From: Microbacteriaceae bacterium
Lineage (GTDB): Bacteria; Actinomycetota; Actinomycetes; Actinomycetales; Microbacteriaceae
Length of the DNA: 6,088 bases
Assembly (NCBI GenBank): GCA_025463665.1
Contig: JAODAY010000042.1
Coordinates: 1 to 6,088 of the forward strand
Direction of reading: 5' to 3'
Shown here piece by piece: positions 1 to 5,551 of the stretch. Under the pieces are notes generated by a model. That model was not told where the DNA came from, made no database searches, and saw only the letters and a list, made by a program, of their open reading frames with translations. The first letter of the stretch is position 1. Every line of letters begins with the position of its first letter. The position numbers were made by a program, and so were the translations under genes.

Positions 1-363
1 CTCATCGAACGTGGCATCCCGCAGACCGACGGCTGGAATGTCACGTCGACGAAGGACTACAACGGCAGCTGGATCCATGTGCCGAGCTTCGAGAACTATC
101 TGCTGGCCACCCCGGGGGCGGGGTTTACGCGGCTGACCATCGACCAGCGCGACCAGGTGGAGGTCGGCGACATCGTGGCGTTCGACTGGAATCGCAACGA
201 CAGCCCCGACCACATCCAGATCGTGTCGGCGGTCGAGGTCGTTGACGGACAGACGAAGATCCTCATGGTCGGGCACAACCTCGACAGCAACTGGCGCGAC
301 CTCGACCAGGCGATCACGGTTGATCACCCGGGTGCGGAGGCGTGGTTCTGGAAGGTGCCGTAA
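1..363 (+). CDS. Amidase-like (Amidase_6 domain) protein, C-terminal 120 residues
   Basis: The reading frame is open from the first base and stops at TAA 361-363; the true start lies outside the window. The visible residues include a W-x-H-V-P-S-F-x-N-Y-L block (residues 24-34), the strand motif GDIVAFDW (56-63), then SPDHIQIVS (68-76) and VGHNLDSNW (90-98). This pattern matches the C-terminal half of the putative amidase domain (Amidase_6), a papain/NlpC-like fold found in exported cell-wall proteins. His71 of the fragment is the likely catalytic histidine; the nucleophile Cys would lie upstream and cannot be seen. An internal GTG at 79 follows in-frame coding sequence that fits the domain, so it is not the start. 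The downstream neighbour is a peptidoglycan carboxypeptidase, which fits a wall-related role. A CHAP-type hydrolase is the main alternative. The substrate cannot be read from this fragment. Confidence 0.75.
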   Translation, partial: LIERGIPQTDGWNVTSTKDYNGSWIHVPSFENYLLATPGAGFTRLTIDQRDQVEVGDIVAFDWNRNDSPDHIQIVSAVEVVDGQTKILMVGHNLDSNWRDLDQAITVDHPGAEAWFWKVP

Positions 364-367
364 GTCT

Positions 368-373
368 TATGCT
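368..373 (+). promoter_or_regulatory. Candidate -10 box of vanY-like gene (leaderless start)
   Basis: TATGCT fits the actinobacterial TANNNT -10 consensus. Six bases (GGGCGG) separate it from the ATG at 380, so transcription would begin at or next to the start codon. It sits in the 16-bp gap after the upstream stop codon. No convincing -35 box or Shine-Dalgarno sequence is visible. Confidence 0.45.
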
Positions 374-379
374 GGGCGG

Positions 380-1210
380 ATGTTGCGCAGGAGCACACCG
401 CGAATCCGCCCTCACCGGGGCGTCGTCCTGCTTGCCCCGCTCGCCCTGCTCCTGCTGCTCGCCGGATGCGCGGGCCCCCCGTCGGTCGCTCCCGATAAAA
501 CGGCGGCCCCGTACGTGACGCCTTCGGTTTCGGCCGCGCCGAGCCCGACGCCGAGCCCGACGCCGATCCCCGCGCCAGTGCAGGCCCCGCCGCCCGCGTT
601 CGATCCCGCCGCGTTTTCGATCGACGACCCCTCGAGCCCATGGGTGGTCGTCAACAAACTGCGGCCGCTCGCCCCGCGCGACTTCGCGGCCGGCGACATC
701 GTCGACGTTCCCGTGCCGCAGGCCAACCCCGCCCAATTGCGCAAACCCGCGTCAGACGCGGTCGTCGCCATGTTCGCCGCGTTCAGCGAGCAGACCGGGC
801 TGCAGATGCAGTCGCAGAGCGCCTACCGCGGCTACGACACGCAGGTGCGGGTGTACGACGGCTGGGTCGCCCAGCTCGGCAAGGATGCGGCCGACCTCAC
901 GAGCGCCCGCCCGGGGTACAGCGAGCACCAGACCGGCCTCGCGATCGATGTCAGCGCGCTGCCCGCGGCGTGCACCCTCGACCAGTGCTTCGCGTCGACG
1001 CCTCAAGGGGAGTGGCTCGCCGCCAACGCGTGGTCATACGGTTTCGTGCTGCGCTTTCCCGAGGGCGCGACGGCGATCACCGGCTACGAGTTCGAGCCGT
1101 GGCACTATCGCTTCGTCGGCGCCGAACTCGCAGCGCGCATGCACGAGACGGCGACCGCGACGCTCGAGGAGTTCTTCGGGCTCGCCCCCGCCGCCGACTA
1201 CGCCGGGTAG
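380..1210 (+). CDS. VanY-type D-alanyl-D-alanine carboxypeptidase (peptidase M15), lipoprotein
   Basis: A 276-aa zinc peptidase predicted to trim the terminal D-alanine from peptidoglycan stem peptides on the outer face of the membrane. Residues 1-30 form a lipoprotein signal: a basic N-terminus (RR, R, RPHR), a Leu/Ala-rich core and the lipobox LAGC with Cys30. A Pro/Ser/Thr/Ala-rich linker (about 31-75) follows, then the M15 domain (about 85-260). Zinc ligands are visible as His183 and Asp190 in SEHQTGLAID and His242 in EPWHYRF, with Glu239 as the likely catalytic base. Arg150 in SAYRGYDTQ corresponds to the conserved substrate-binding Arg. Cys198 and Cys203 could form a disulfide. ATG 380 is chosen because the signal peptide starts there; the frame extends further upstream, but that part overlaps the preceding gene. 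Nothing nearby resembles a vancomycin-resistance cluster, so a housekeeping wall role is more likely than resistance. Confidence 0.9.
   Translation: MLRRSTPRIRPHRGVVLLAPLALLLLLAGCAGPPSVAPDKTAAPYVTPSVSAAPSPTPSPTPIPAPVQAPPPAFDPAAFSIDDPSSPWVVVNKLRPLAPRDFAAGDIVDVPVPQANPAQLRKPASDAVVAMFAAFSEQTGLQMQSQSAYRGYDTQVRVYDGWVAQLGKDAADLTSARPGYSEHQTGLAIDVSALPAACTLDQCFASTPQGEWLAANAWSYGFVLRFPEGATAITGYEFEPWHYRFVGAELAARMHETATATLEEFFGLAPAADYAG
538..566 (+). repeat. 12-bp tandem repeat coding the Pro-rich linker
   Basis: GCCGAGCCCGAC occurs at 538-549 and 550-561, and a third, partial copy (GCCGA) starts at 562. It encodes the repeated Pro-Ser-Pro-Thr of the linker between the lipid anchor and the peptidase domain. 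Copies of this kind change number easily and would alter linker length without shifting the frame. Confidence 0.8.
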
Positions 1211-1271
1211 CAGCGCCGCCGTCCGGCTGTCAGGCGCCGCTGCCGAACCGGCCAGCCACTGTCGAGTCGGA

Positions 1272-1423
1272 CGCACGGCTGTCCAATCGGCGCAGCGCGG
1301 TCGGTTAACCGACCGCCGTGCGCGCATCCGAAAAGCGGTGCCGCGTGCGACAGCGCGGCGCGCGCCCGACAGCGGAACGCGCATCCGACAGCGCGGCGCA
1401 CAACCGACCGCGCCGCCCGTCGG
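1272..1423. repeat. Degenerate 19-bp tandem array in the vanY/pgm convergent gap
   Basis: The 214-bp gap 1211-1424 has no gene that I can support. Reading in 19-base steps, units start at 1272, 1291, 1310, 1329, 1348, 1367, 1386 and 1405, each beginning with CG. The last six all begin with CGA. The clearest units are those at 1348, 1367 and 1386, each starting CGACAGCG; the units at 1348 and 1386 share 14 identical bases (CGACAGCGCGGCGC). CGCGCATCCGA also occurs twice (1321-1331 and 1378-1388). In the left part of the gap the complementary word CTGTC appears at 1227, 1259 and 1279. A convergent 3'-end element, such as a termination or mRNA-stability region, is a reasonable guess. The function is unknown. 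Confidence 0.7.
1297..1316. terminator. Perfect 20-bp palindrome, possible bidirectional hairpin
   Basis: GCGGTCGGTTAACCGACCGC is its own reverse complement. As RNA from either strand it could form an 8-bp GC-rich stem with a UUAA loop, 86 bases after the vanY stop and about 108 bases past the pgm stop. No T-run follows on either strand, so it is not a canonical intrinsic terminator. Actinobacteria often have hairpins without U-tracts near gene ends. A dimeric-protein binding site is the alternative. Confidence 0.4.
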
Positions 1424-1432
1424 GCTAGCCCG
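1421..1432. repeat. 12-bp palindrome over the pgm stop codon
   Basis: CGGGCTAGCCCG is perfectly self-complementary and contains the pgm TAG stop (1427-1425 on the minus strand). It directly abuts the end of the 19-bp array. The stem would be short, so it may be incidental. Confidence 0.4.
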
Positions 1433-3044
1433 CGAGGGCCGTGTCGACGATGACCTTCGCCTCGGCCTGCACCTGCTTGAGGTGCTCGTCGCCGAGGAAC
1501 GACTCCGCGTAGATCTTGTAGACGTCTTCTGTGCCGCTCGGGCGCGCGGCGAACCAGGCGTTGGCCGTCACGACCTTGACGCCGCCGACGGCCGCTCCGT
1601 TGCCGGGCGCCTCCGAGAGCCGGTCGGTGATCTGCTCGCCCGCGAGCGATTCCGCGCTGATCGCGGAGCCGTTGAGCTTGCCAAGCGCCGCCTTCTGCGT
1701 CTTCGTCGCGACCGCATCGACCCGCTGGTAGACGGGGTCGCCGAACTCGGCGACCAGTTCGGCGTAGAGCTGCGAGGGCGTCTTGCCGGTGACGGCGCGG
1801 ATCTCGCTCGCCAGCAGGGCGAGCAGGATGCCGTCCTTATCGGTCGTCCACACGGTGCCGTCCTTTCGCAGGAAGCTCGCGCCGGCGCTCTCCTCGCCGC
1901 CGAAGGCCACGGATCCGTCGATGAGCCCGGGCACGAACCATTTGAAGCCCACCGGAACCTCCCACAGGCGGCGGCCGAGCGACTCGGCGACCCGGTCGAT
2001 CATCGTGCTCGAGACGAGGGTCTTGCCGATCGCGGCATCCGCTCGCCACTCGGGGCGGTGCGTGTAGAGGTACTGGATCGCGACCGCGAGGTAGTGGTTC
2101 GGGTTCATGAGCCCCGCGTCGGGGGTCACGATGCCGTGACGGTCGGCGTCGGCGTCGTTGCCGGTGAGGATGTCGTTGTCGTCCTTATGGGCGAGCACCG
2201 AGGCCATGGCCGACGGCGACGACGGGTCCATGCGGAACTTCTCGTCCCAGTCGAGGGTCATGAAGCCCCAGCGCGGGTCGACGTCGGGGTTCACGACGGT
2301 CAGCGGCAGGTCGAACTTCTCGGCGATCAGCTTCCAGTAGTTGACGCTCGCGCCACCCAGCGGGTCGGCCCCGATGCGGATGCCCGATTCCCGAATGGCG
2401 TCGATGTCGATGATGTTGGCGAGGTCGGCGACGTAGTGCTCGCGAAAGTCGTAGGTCTCCACGGCGCTCGGCTCCGCGCGCCTGACCTCGGTGCTGCCCG
2501 CGGCAATGAGTTCGTTGGCGCGGTTCGCGATCCAGCTGGTCGCGTCGCTGTCTGCCGGTCCGCCGTGCGGCGGGTTGTACTTGAAGCCGCCGTCGCGCGG
2601 CGGGTTGTGGCTCGGCGTGATCACGATGCCGTCTGCCTCGTCGTCGTGGCCTGCGCGGTTGTAGGCCAGGATCGCGTGGCTCAGCGCGGGCGTGGGCACG
2701 AAGTCGTCGAACTCGTCGACGAGTACGCGCACGTTGTTGCCGACGAGCACCTCGAGTGCGGTGGTCTGCGCGGGGCGGCTCAGCCCGTGCGTGTCGCTGC
2801 CGATGAAGAGCGGGCCGGTGATGCCCTGGCCGGTGCGGTACTCCACGATCGCCTGGGTGATGGCGGCGATGTGGGTCTCGTTGAACGCGGCGTCGAGGCT
2901 CGAACCGCGGTGGCCGCTCGTGCCGAACACCACCTTTTGATCGGGATTACTGACGTCGGGCTCGAGCTCGAAGTACGCGGCGACGAGTTCTTCTACGTTG
3001 ATGAGGTCGGATTCCTGGGCGGGCTGGCCGGCACGATTTGTCAT
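1425..3044 (-). CDS. pgm: Phosphoglucomutase (alpha-D-glucose phosphate-specific)
   Basis: A 539-aa cytoplasmic enzyme that interconverts glucose-1-phosphate and glucose-6-phosphate, supplying precursors for UDP/ADP-glucose, glycogen and wall polysaccharides. All four hallmark loops of the alpha-D-phosphohexomutase family are intact. The phosphoserine loop is TPSHNPP (143-149), with Ser145 as phosphate carrier. The Mg-binding loop NDADADRH (296-303) has Asp297, 299 and 301. The sugar-recognition loop is GEESAG (383-388), and the C-terminal phosphate-binding loop is RPSGTE (501-506). The N-terminal FGTSGHRG (40-47) is also typical. Length matches the E. coli Pgm class (about 546 aa). The ATG at 3044 has only a weak GAAAG upstream as ribosome-binding site. 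The 96 bp before it lack any TA step, hence any TANNNT box, so it is probably transcribed with the SnoaL-like gene. The convergent vanY-like gene ends 214 bp away. Confidence 0.97.
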   Translation of the reverse strand: MTNRAGQPAQESDLINVEELVAAYFELEPDVSNPDQKVVFGTSGHRGSSLDAAFNETHIAAITQAIVEYRTGQGITGPLFIGSDTHGLSRPAQTTALEVLVGNNVRVLVDEFDDFVPTPALSHAILAYNRAGHDDEADGIVITPSHNPPRDGGFKYNPPHGGPADSDATSWIANRANELIAAGSTEVRRAEPSAVETYDFREHYVADLANIIDIDAIRESGIRIGADPLGGASVNYWKLIAEKFDLPLTVVNPDVDPRWGFMTLDWDEKFRMDPSSPSAMASVLAHKDDNDILTGNDADADRHGIVTPDAGLMNPNHYLAVAIQYLYTHRPEWRADAAIGKTLVSSTMIDRVAESLGRRLWEVPVGFKWFVPGLIDGSVAFGGEESAGASFLRKDGTVWTTDKDGILLALLASEIRAVTGKTPSQLYAELVAEFGDPVYQRVDAVATKTQKAALGKLNGSAISAESLAGEQITDRLSEAPGNGAAVGGVKVVTANAWFAARPSGTEDVYKIYAESFLGDEHLKQVQAEAKVIVDTALAG

Positions 3045-3059
3045 GGCGTCAGTCTTTCA

Positions 3060-3112
3060 GCATCCGGATGCCTCGGCCACCCGTTGCGCCAGGCGCCGCG
3101 CCGCGGCATCCG
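3060..3112. repeat. Inverted repeats in the SnoaL-like/pgm spacer (3045-3140)
   Basis: Two nested structures share the word GGATGC. GCATCCGGATGC (3060-3071) is a 12-bp perfect palindrome. CGGATGCCTCGG (3065-3076) also pairs with CCGCGGCATCCG (3101-3112), giving 11 of 12 pairs around a 24-base loop. The two folds are mutually exclusive. They lie between two genes that probably share a transcript, so attenuation or mRNA processing is possible. There is no T-run, so a canonical terminator is unlikely. Confidence 0.5.
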
Positions 3113-3140
3113 TCCCCACACCCCAAGCGGAGAGGGGAGG

Positions 3141-3461
3141 CTACGAGTCGATGATCACGCGGGATATCTTGTCGCCCGCGACGGTGAACACGACGTTCCT
3201 GATGCCGTTGATGCTGCTGCGTGTCACCTTGAGCGTGACGACCTGGTCGGTGCCCTCGTCGCGATGGCTGAGCACTTCGAGGCGGGCGTCCTTGCCGATG
3301 AGGTCGCTCTGGTTCCACCTGGCCACACCGAGGAGGCCGTGAAACTCGCGGCTCCAGACCTTGAGGTAGACGTTGTCGGCGAAGGTGGCGAGAAACCCGG
3401 GGCTGTCGCCGCGATTGGTTGCTTCGATCATCCTCTGGATGGGAGCGGCGAGTTCGGTCAT
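3141..3461 (-). CDS. SnoaL/NTF2-like domain protein
   Basis: A 106-aa protein with the cone-shaped NTF2/SnoaL-like fold suggested by its pattern: an N-terminal helix (IQRMIEATNRGDSPGFLATFADN, read as 8-30), then beta-rich stretches (YLKVWSREF, ARLEVLSHRD, QVVTLKVT) and a last strand pair (NVVFTVAGDKISRVIIDS). Family members are small isomerases, hydrolases or ligand-binding proteins. I see no residue set that identifies a reaction, and in short proteins of this kind catalysis is often absent. No signal peptide is present, so it should be cytoplasmic. The ATG at 3461 is supported by a good Shine-Dalgarno sequence seven bases upstream. It is divergent from pheA and likely the first gene of a transcript continuing into pgm, 96 bp downstream. 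A link to sugar metabolism rests only on this context. Confidence 0.8.
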   Translation of the reverse strand: MTELAAPIQRMIEATNRGDSPGFLATFADNVYLKVWSREFHGLLGVARWNQSDLIGKDARLEVLSHRDEGTDQVVTLKVTRSSINGIRNVVFTVAGDKISRVIIDS

Positions 3462-3468
3462 GGTGTGA

Positions 3469-3475
3469 TCCCTTC
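3469..3475 (-). promoter_or_regulatory. Shine-Dalgarno site of the SnoaL-like gene
   Basis: Minus-strand GAAGGGA lies seven bases before the ATG. It is the clearest ribosome-binding site in the window and fixes this start. Confidence 0.7.
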
Positions 3476-3485
3476 TCTTGGCAGA

Positions 3486-3491
3486 AGGTTA
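3486..3491 (-). promoter_or_regulatory. Candidate -10 box for the SnoaL-like gene and pgm
   Basis: Minus-strand TAACCT fits TANNNT and ends 24 bases before the ATG. Transcription starting about seven bases downstream would give a short leader of roughly 17 bases that still includes the GAAGGGA site. No clear -35 box is visible. Confidence 0.4.
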
Positions 3492-3539
3492 CGCGCACGC
3501 GGTGCGCGGCGGCAGGAAAGTCCGGGCCGGGATAGCCCA

Positions 3540-3545
3540 TAAACT
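3540..3545 (+). promoter_or_regulatory. Candidate -10 box of pheA (leaderless start)
   Basis: TAAACT fits TANNNT. The next seven bases (CGAAGCC) lead straight to the ATG at 3553, so the transcript would start at the initiation codon. It lies in the 91-bp divergent region shared with the SnoaL-like gene. No clear -35 box is visible, and GAAG is too close to the ATG for a good Shine-Dalgarno site. Confidence 0.5.
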
Positions 3546-3552
3546 CGAAGCC

Positions 3553-4491
3553 ATGTCAGTCCCCGAGCACGCGCCGAACGAGACCTACAGCTACCTCGGT
3601 CCGGCCGGAACGTTCACCGAGGCCGCCCTCGCCCAGGTCGAGGCGGCGAAGGGCAAGACGTGGCGTTCGGTCAGCAACGTCGGCGAGGCGCTCGACGACG
3701 TGATCGAGGGTCGCAGCACCGCGGCGATGATCGCGATTGAGAACTCCATCGAGGGCGGGGTGAGTGCCACGCAGGACGCGCTCGCCGTAATTCCCGGGCT
3801 GCGCATCATCGGTGAGTATCTCGTGCCGGTGAACTTCACCCTCGTCGCGCGCCCGGGCACGACCCTCGCCGACGTGCGGGTCGTGAACGCCCACCCCGTC
3901 GCGTACGCGCAGACCCACCTGTGGCTCGACAAGCACCTCACGAGCCACGGGCACCTGCCGTCTACGTCGAATGTCGCCGCGGCGGCATCCCTGTTCTCGA
4001 GCAATCTCGCCGACGCGGCCGTCGCACCGCCGAACATCACCGAGCACTACAACCTCGACGTGCTCGCGCACGACATCGGCGACAACCCGAACGCGGTCAC
4101 GCGGTTCGTGCTCGTGAGCCGCACCGTCGCCGTGCCCGAGCGCACCGGTTCCGACAAGACGAGCATCATCGCGGAGCTGCCCGACGACCGGGCCGGCCGC
4201 CTGCTCGAGATGCTCGAGCAGTTCGCCACCCGCGGCGTCAACATGAGCCTCATCGAGTCGCGGCCGATCGGGGACGCCCTGGGGCGCTACCGCTTCAACA
4301 TCGACCTCGACGGACACATCCTCGACGAGCGCGTCGCCGACGCGCTGCTCGGGCTCAAGCGGTTCAGCCCCAACGTGATCTTTCTCGGCAGCTACCCGCG
4401 GGCCGACAAGGCCGAGATCGCGGTGACCGGTCGCTATGAAGACGCGAGCTTCCTCGCCGCGCGCGAGTGGCTCACCGGCCTGATCGGCTGA
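3553..4491 (+). CDS. pheA: Prephenate dehydratase
   Basis: A 312-aa cytoplasmic monofunctional enzyme converting prephenate to phenylpyruvate, the committed step to phenylalanine. The catalytic domain (about 12-190) shows SYLGPAGTFTEAA (13-25), AIENSIEGGVSATQD (61-75), NAHPVAYAQ (112-120) and the signature Thr-Arg-Phe at 183-185 in NAVTRF. Thr183 is the family's key catalytic residue. The C-terminal ACT domain (about 203-283) carries ESRP (235-238), part of the phenylalanine effector site, so feedback inhibition by phenylalanine is expected. No chorismate mutase domain is fused to it, as is usual in actinobacteria. ATG 3553 is preferred over the TTG at 3478: homology begins just after it, and the longer form would run into the divergent promoter region. 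The lipid-kinase gene converges on it with seven bases between stop codons. Confidence 0.96.
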   Translation: MSVPEHAPNETYSYLGPAGTFTEAALAQVEAAKGKTWRSVSNVGEALDDVIEGRSTAAMIAIENSIEGGVSATQDALAVIPGLRIIGEYLVPVNFTLVARPGTTLADVRVVNAHPVAYAQTHLWLDKHLTSHGHLPSTSNVAAAASLFSSNLADAAVAPPNITEHYNLDVLAHDIGDNPNAVTRFVLVSRTVAVPERTGSDKTSIIAELPDDRAGRLLEMLEQFATRGVNMSLIESRPIGDALGRYRFNIDLDGHILDERVADALLGLKRFSPNVIFLGSYPRADKAEIAVTGRYEDASFLAAREWLTGLIG

Positions 4492-4498
4492 CCCCGCC

Positions 4499-5488
4499 TC
4501 AGAACGAGCCCGCGGGCACCCGCACGGTGAGCGCATTCGCATCGACGTAGGCGTGCACCGACTTCGCCGCGCCGAACTCGTCGCCGTCGAGCTGAAACTG
4601 CTGCGGGGTCTCGACCGTGATCCGCAGATCCCTGCCCTGCCGGTAGACCACGTCTTTGACGTCGCGGGTGAGGTCGATGATGCGCCGGCCGAGCGCGCTC
4701 TTGCGCAGAACGCCGTTCTCCCACGCCACCGTGTTCCACACGTTGATCCAGCCGAAGGGCCCCTTCGGCTGCAGCGCCACGAAGTCGAGCAGCCCGTCGT
4801 CGGGCATCGCGTCGGGGATGAGCAGTATTCCGCCGGGCAGTTTGCCGCAATTGCCGATCATGATCGTGTGCACGTTCGTGGTGCGCGACACGGTGCGATC
4901 GATGCTGTACTTCACCTTGACCGGTTTGATGTCAGGCAGCGACCGAATGCCAGCGTCGACGTACGCGAGCCAGCCGACGGCCTTCTTGAGCTTCGAACTC
5001 GTGTTGGCGATCATCTTCGCGTCGAGTCCGAGACCCGCCATCACGAGAAACACGTGCTCCTCCCTGTCGCCGTTCTCGCGCATGATCGCCGCGAGGCCCA
5101 CGTCAATTCGGCGGTCGACCCCGTTGAACGCGATGTCGAGGGTGTGGGCAAGGCTCCCGAATGTGATGTCGAGGTTGCGGGCGAGCAGGTTGCCGGTGCC
5201 GGCGGGCAGCAGGCCCATCGTGACGCCGGTGCCGCGCAGGCCCTCGGCAACCGCCCGTACGGTGCCGTCACCGCCCGCCGCGATGACGAGCTGCGCACCG
5301 GCCGCCACGGCTGCGGCCGTTGCTGCGATGCCCGAGTCCTCGCGCGTGGTGGAGAACCACAGTGCAGGCGCCCAGCCGGATGCCTCGGCGGAGGTCGCCG
5401 CGGCCTTCATCAGAAGCGGCAGATCCACCTTGATGGGGTTGTACACGATCGCGGCCAGCCTGAGCGGCGCAATCTGATCGTCTGTCAC
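4499..5488 (-). CDS. Diacylglycerol kinase-family lipid kinase (YegS/DagK_cat)
   Basis: A 329-aa soluble kinase expected to act at the inner membrane face, phosphorylating diacylglycerol or a related lipid with ATP. The N-terminal nucleotide-binding domain shows VYNPIK (15-20), the signature AAGGDGTVRAVAEGL (70-84) and LPAGTGNLLARNL (94-106). The C-terminal beta-domain has AGLGLDAKMI (151-160), NCGKLPGGILLIPDAMPDDG (213-232), whose last part fits the conserved P-x-A-x-x-D-D-G motif, and QLDGDEFG (299-306), typical of the family's C-terminal lobe. Length is normal for DgkB/YegS proteins. The start is GTG 5488, directly downstream of a TANNNT box; no Shine-Dalgarno sequence is clear. The exact lipid cannot be told from sequence. 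In actinobacteria a role in recycling diacylglycerol into phospholipid, or in phosphatidylinositol-type lipid supply, is possible. Confidence 0.92.
   Translation of the reverse strand: MTDDQIAPLRLAAIVYNPIKVDLPLLMKAAATSAEASGWAPALWFSTTREDSGIAATAAAVAAGAQLVIAAGGDGTVRAVAEGLRGTGVTMGLLPAGTGNLLARNLDITFGSLAHTLDIAFNGVDRRIDVGLAAIMRENGDREEHVFLVMAGLGLDAKMIANTSSKLKKAVGWLAYVDAGIRSLPDIKPVKVKYSIDRTVSRTTNVHTIMIGNCGKLPGGILLIPDAMPDDGLLDFVALQPKGPFGWINVWNTVAWENGVLRKSALGRRIIDLTRDVKDVVYRQGRDLRITVETPQQFQLDGDEFGAAKSVHAYVDANALTVRVPAGSF
4749..4771. repeat. Perfect 11-bp inverted repeat inside the lipid-kinase gene
   Basis: CAGCCGAAGGG and CCCTTCGGCTG flank a single central base. On the coding strand the repeat falls in codons for Leu-Gln-Pro-Lys-Gly-Pro-Phe-Gly-Trp (residues 239-247). 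As RNA it could form a very stable stem late in the gene. It may be chance arising from high GC and the protein sequence. Confidence 0.6.
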
Positions 5489-5495
5489 GGCTGCA

Positions 5496-5501
5496 ACGCT
5501 A
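5496..5501 (-). promoter_or_regulatory. Candidate -10 box of the lipid-kinase gene (leaderless start)
   Basis: Minus-strand TAGCGT is followed by seven bases (TGCAGCC) and then the GTG start at 5488. An overlapping upstream box, TACCGT (5506-5501), also fits TANNNT but would give a short leader without a ribosome-binding site. No clear -35 box is visible. Confidence 0.45.
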
Positions 5502-5539
5502 CGGTAAGGTCCTGCTGCGCCGGGCGATGCGGCTCAAAC

Positions 5540-5545
5540 TAGGAT
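5540..5545 (+). promoter_or_regulatory. Candidate -10 box of serS, overlapping a possible Shine-Dalgarno
   Basis: TAGGAT fits TANNNT, with six bases (GGGCAG) before the GTG at 5552. The same bases contain AGGA (5541-5544), seven bases before the start, so the site could instead be a ribosome-binding site on a transcript that starts further upstream. The 63-bp divergent region (5489-5551) must hold both promoters, so their -35 regions would overlap. Confidence 0.45.
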
Positions 5546-5551
5546 GGGCAG

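Noticed and set aside
242..379. N-terminal extension of the VanY-like protein
   Set aside because: It overlaps the amidase-like gene and would put 46 Arg/Ser-rich residues ahead of a clear lipoprotein signal peptide that starts at ATG 380.
380..1210. Vancomycin-resistance determinant
   Set aside because: The VanY-type fold is common in actinobacterial wall maintenance; there is no vanHAX or VanRS-like neighbour in the window.
1272..1423. CRISPR array
   Set aside because: The units are 19 bp, contiguous and degenerate with no spacers, and no cas gene is nearby.
1421..1432. Intrinsic terminator at the pgm stop
   Set aside because: The palindrome gives only a very short stem and no T-run follows on either strand.
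885..3542. An 885-codon open frame on the plus strand covering the end of vanY and all of pgm
   Set aside because: It is codon-aligned antisense to pgm, so stops need TTA, CTA or TCA codons in pgm, which are rare at this GC. Its sequence is Arg/Val/Asp-rich and resembles no family, whereas the pgm reading has every catalytic motif.
3478..3552. TTG-initiated N-terminal extension of pheA by 25 residues
   Set aside because: The extension matches no part of the family, overlaps the promoter region of the divergent gene and lacks a ribosome-binding site.
3556..4542. A 328-codon minus-strand frame opposite pheA
   Set aside because: It is a shadow frame; the plus strand encodes complete prephenate dehydratase and ACT domains.
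4553..5542. A 329-codon plus-strand frame opposite the lipid-kinase gene
   Set aside because: It is an antisense shadow with biased composition; the minus-strand frame has the GGDGT and PAGTGN kinase motifs.
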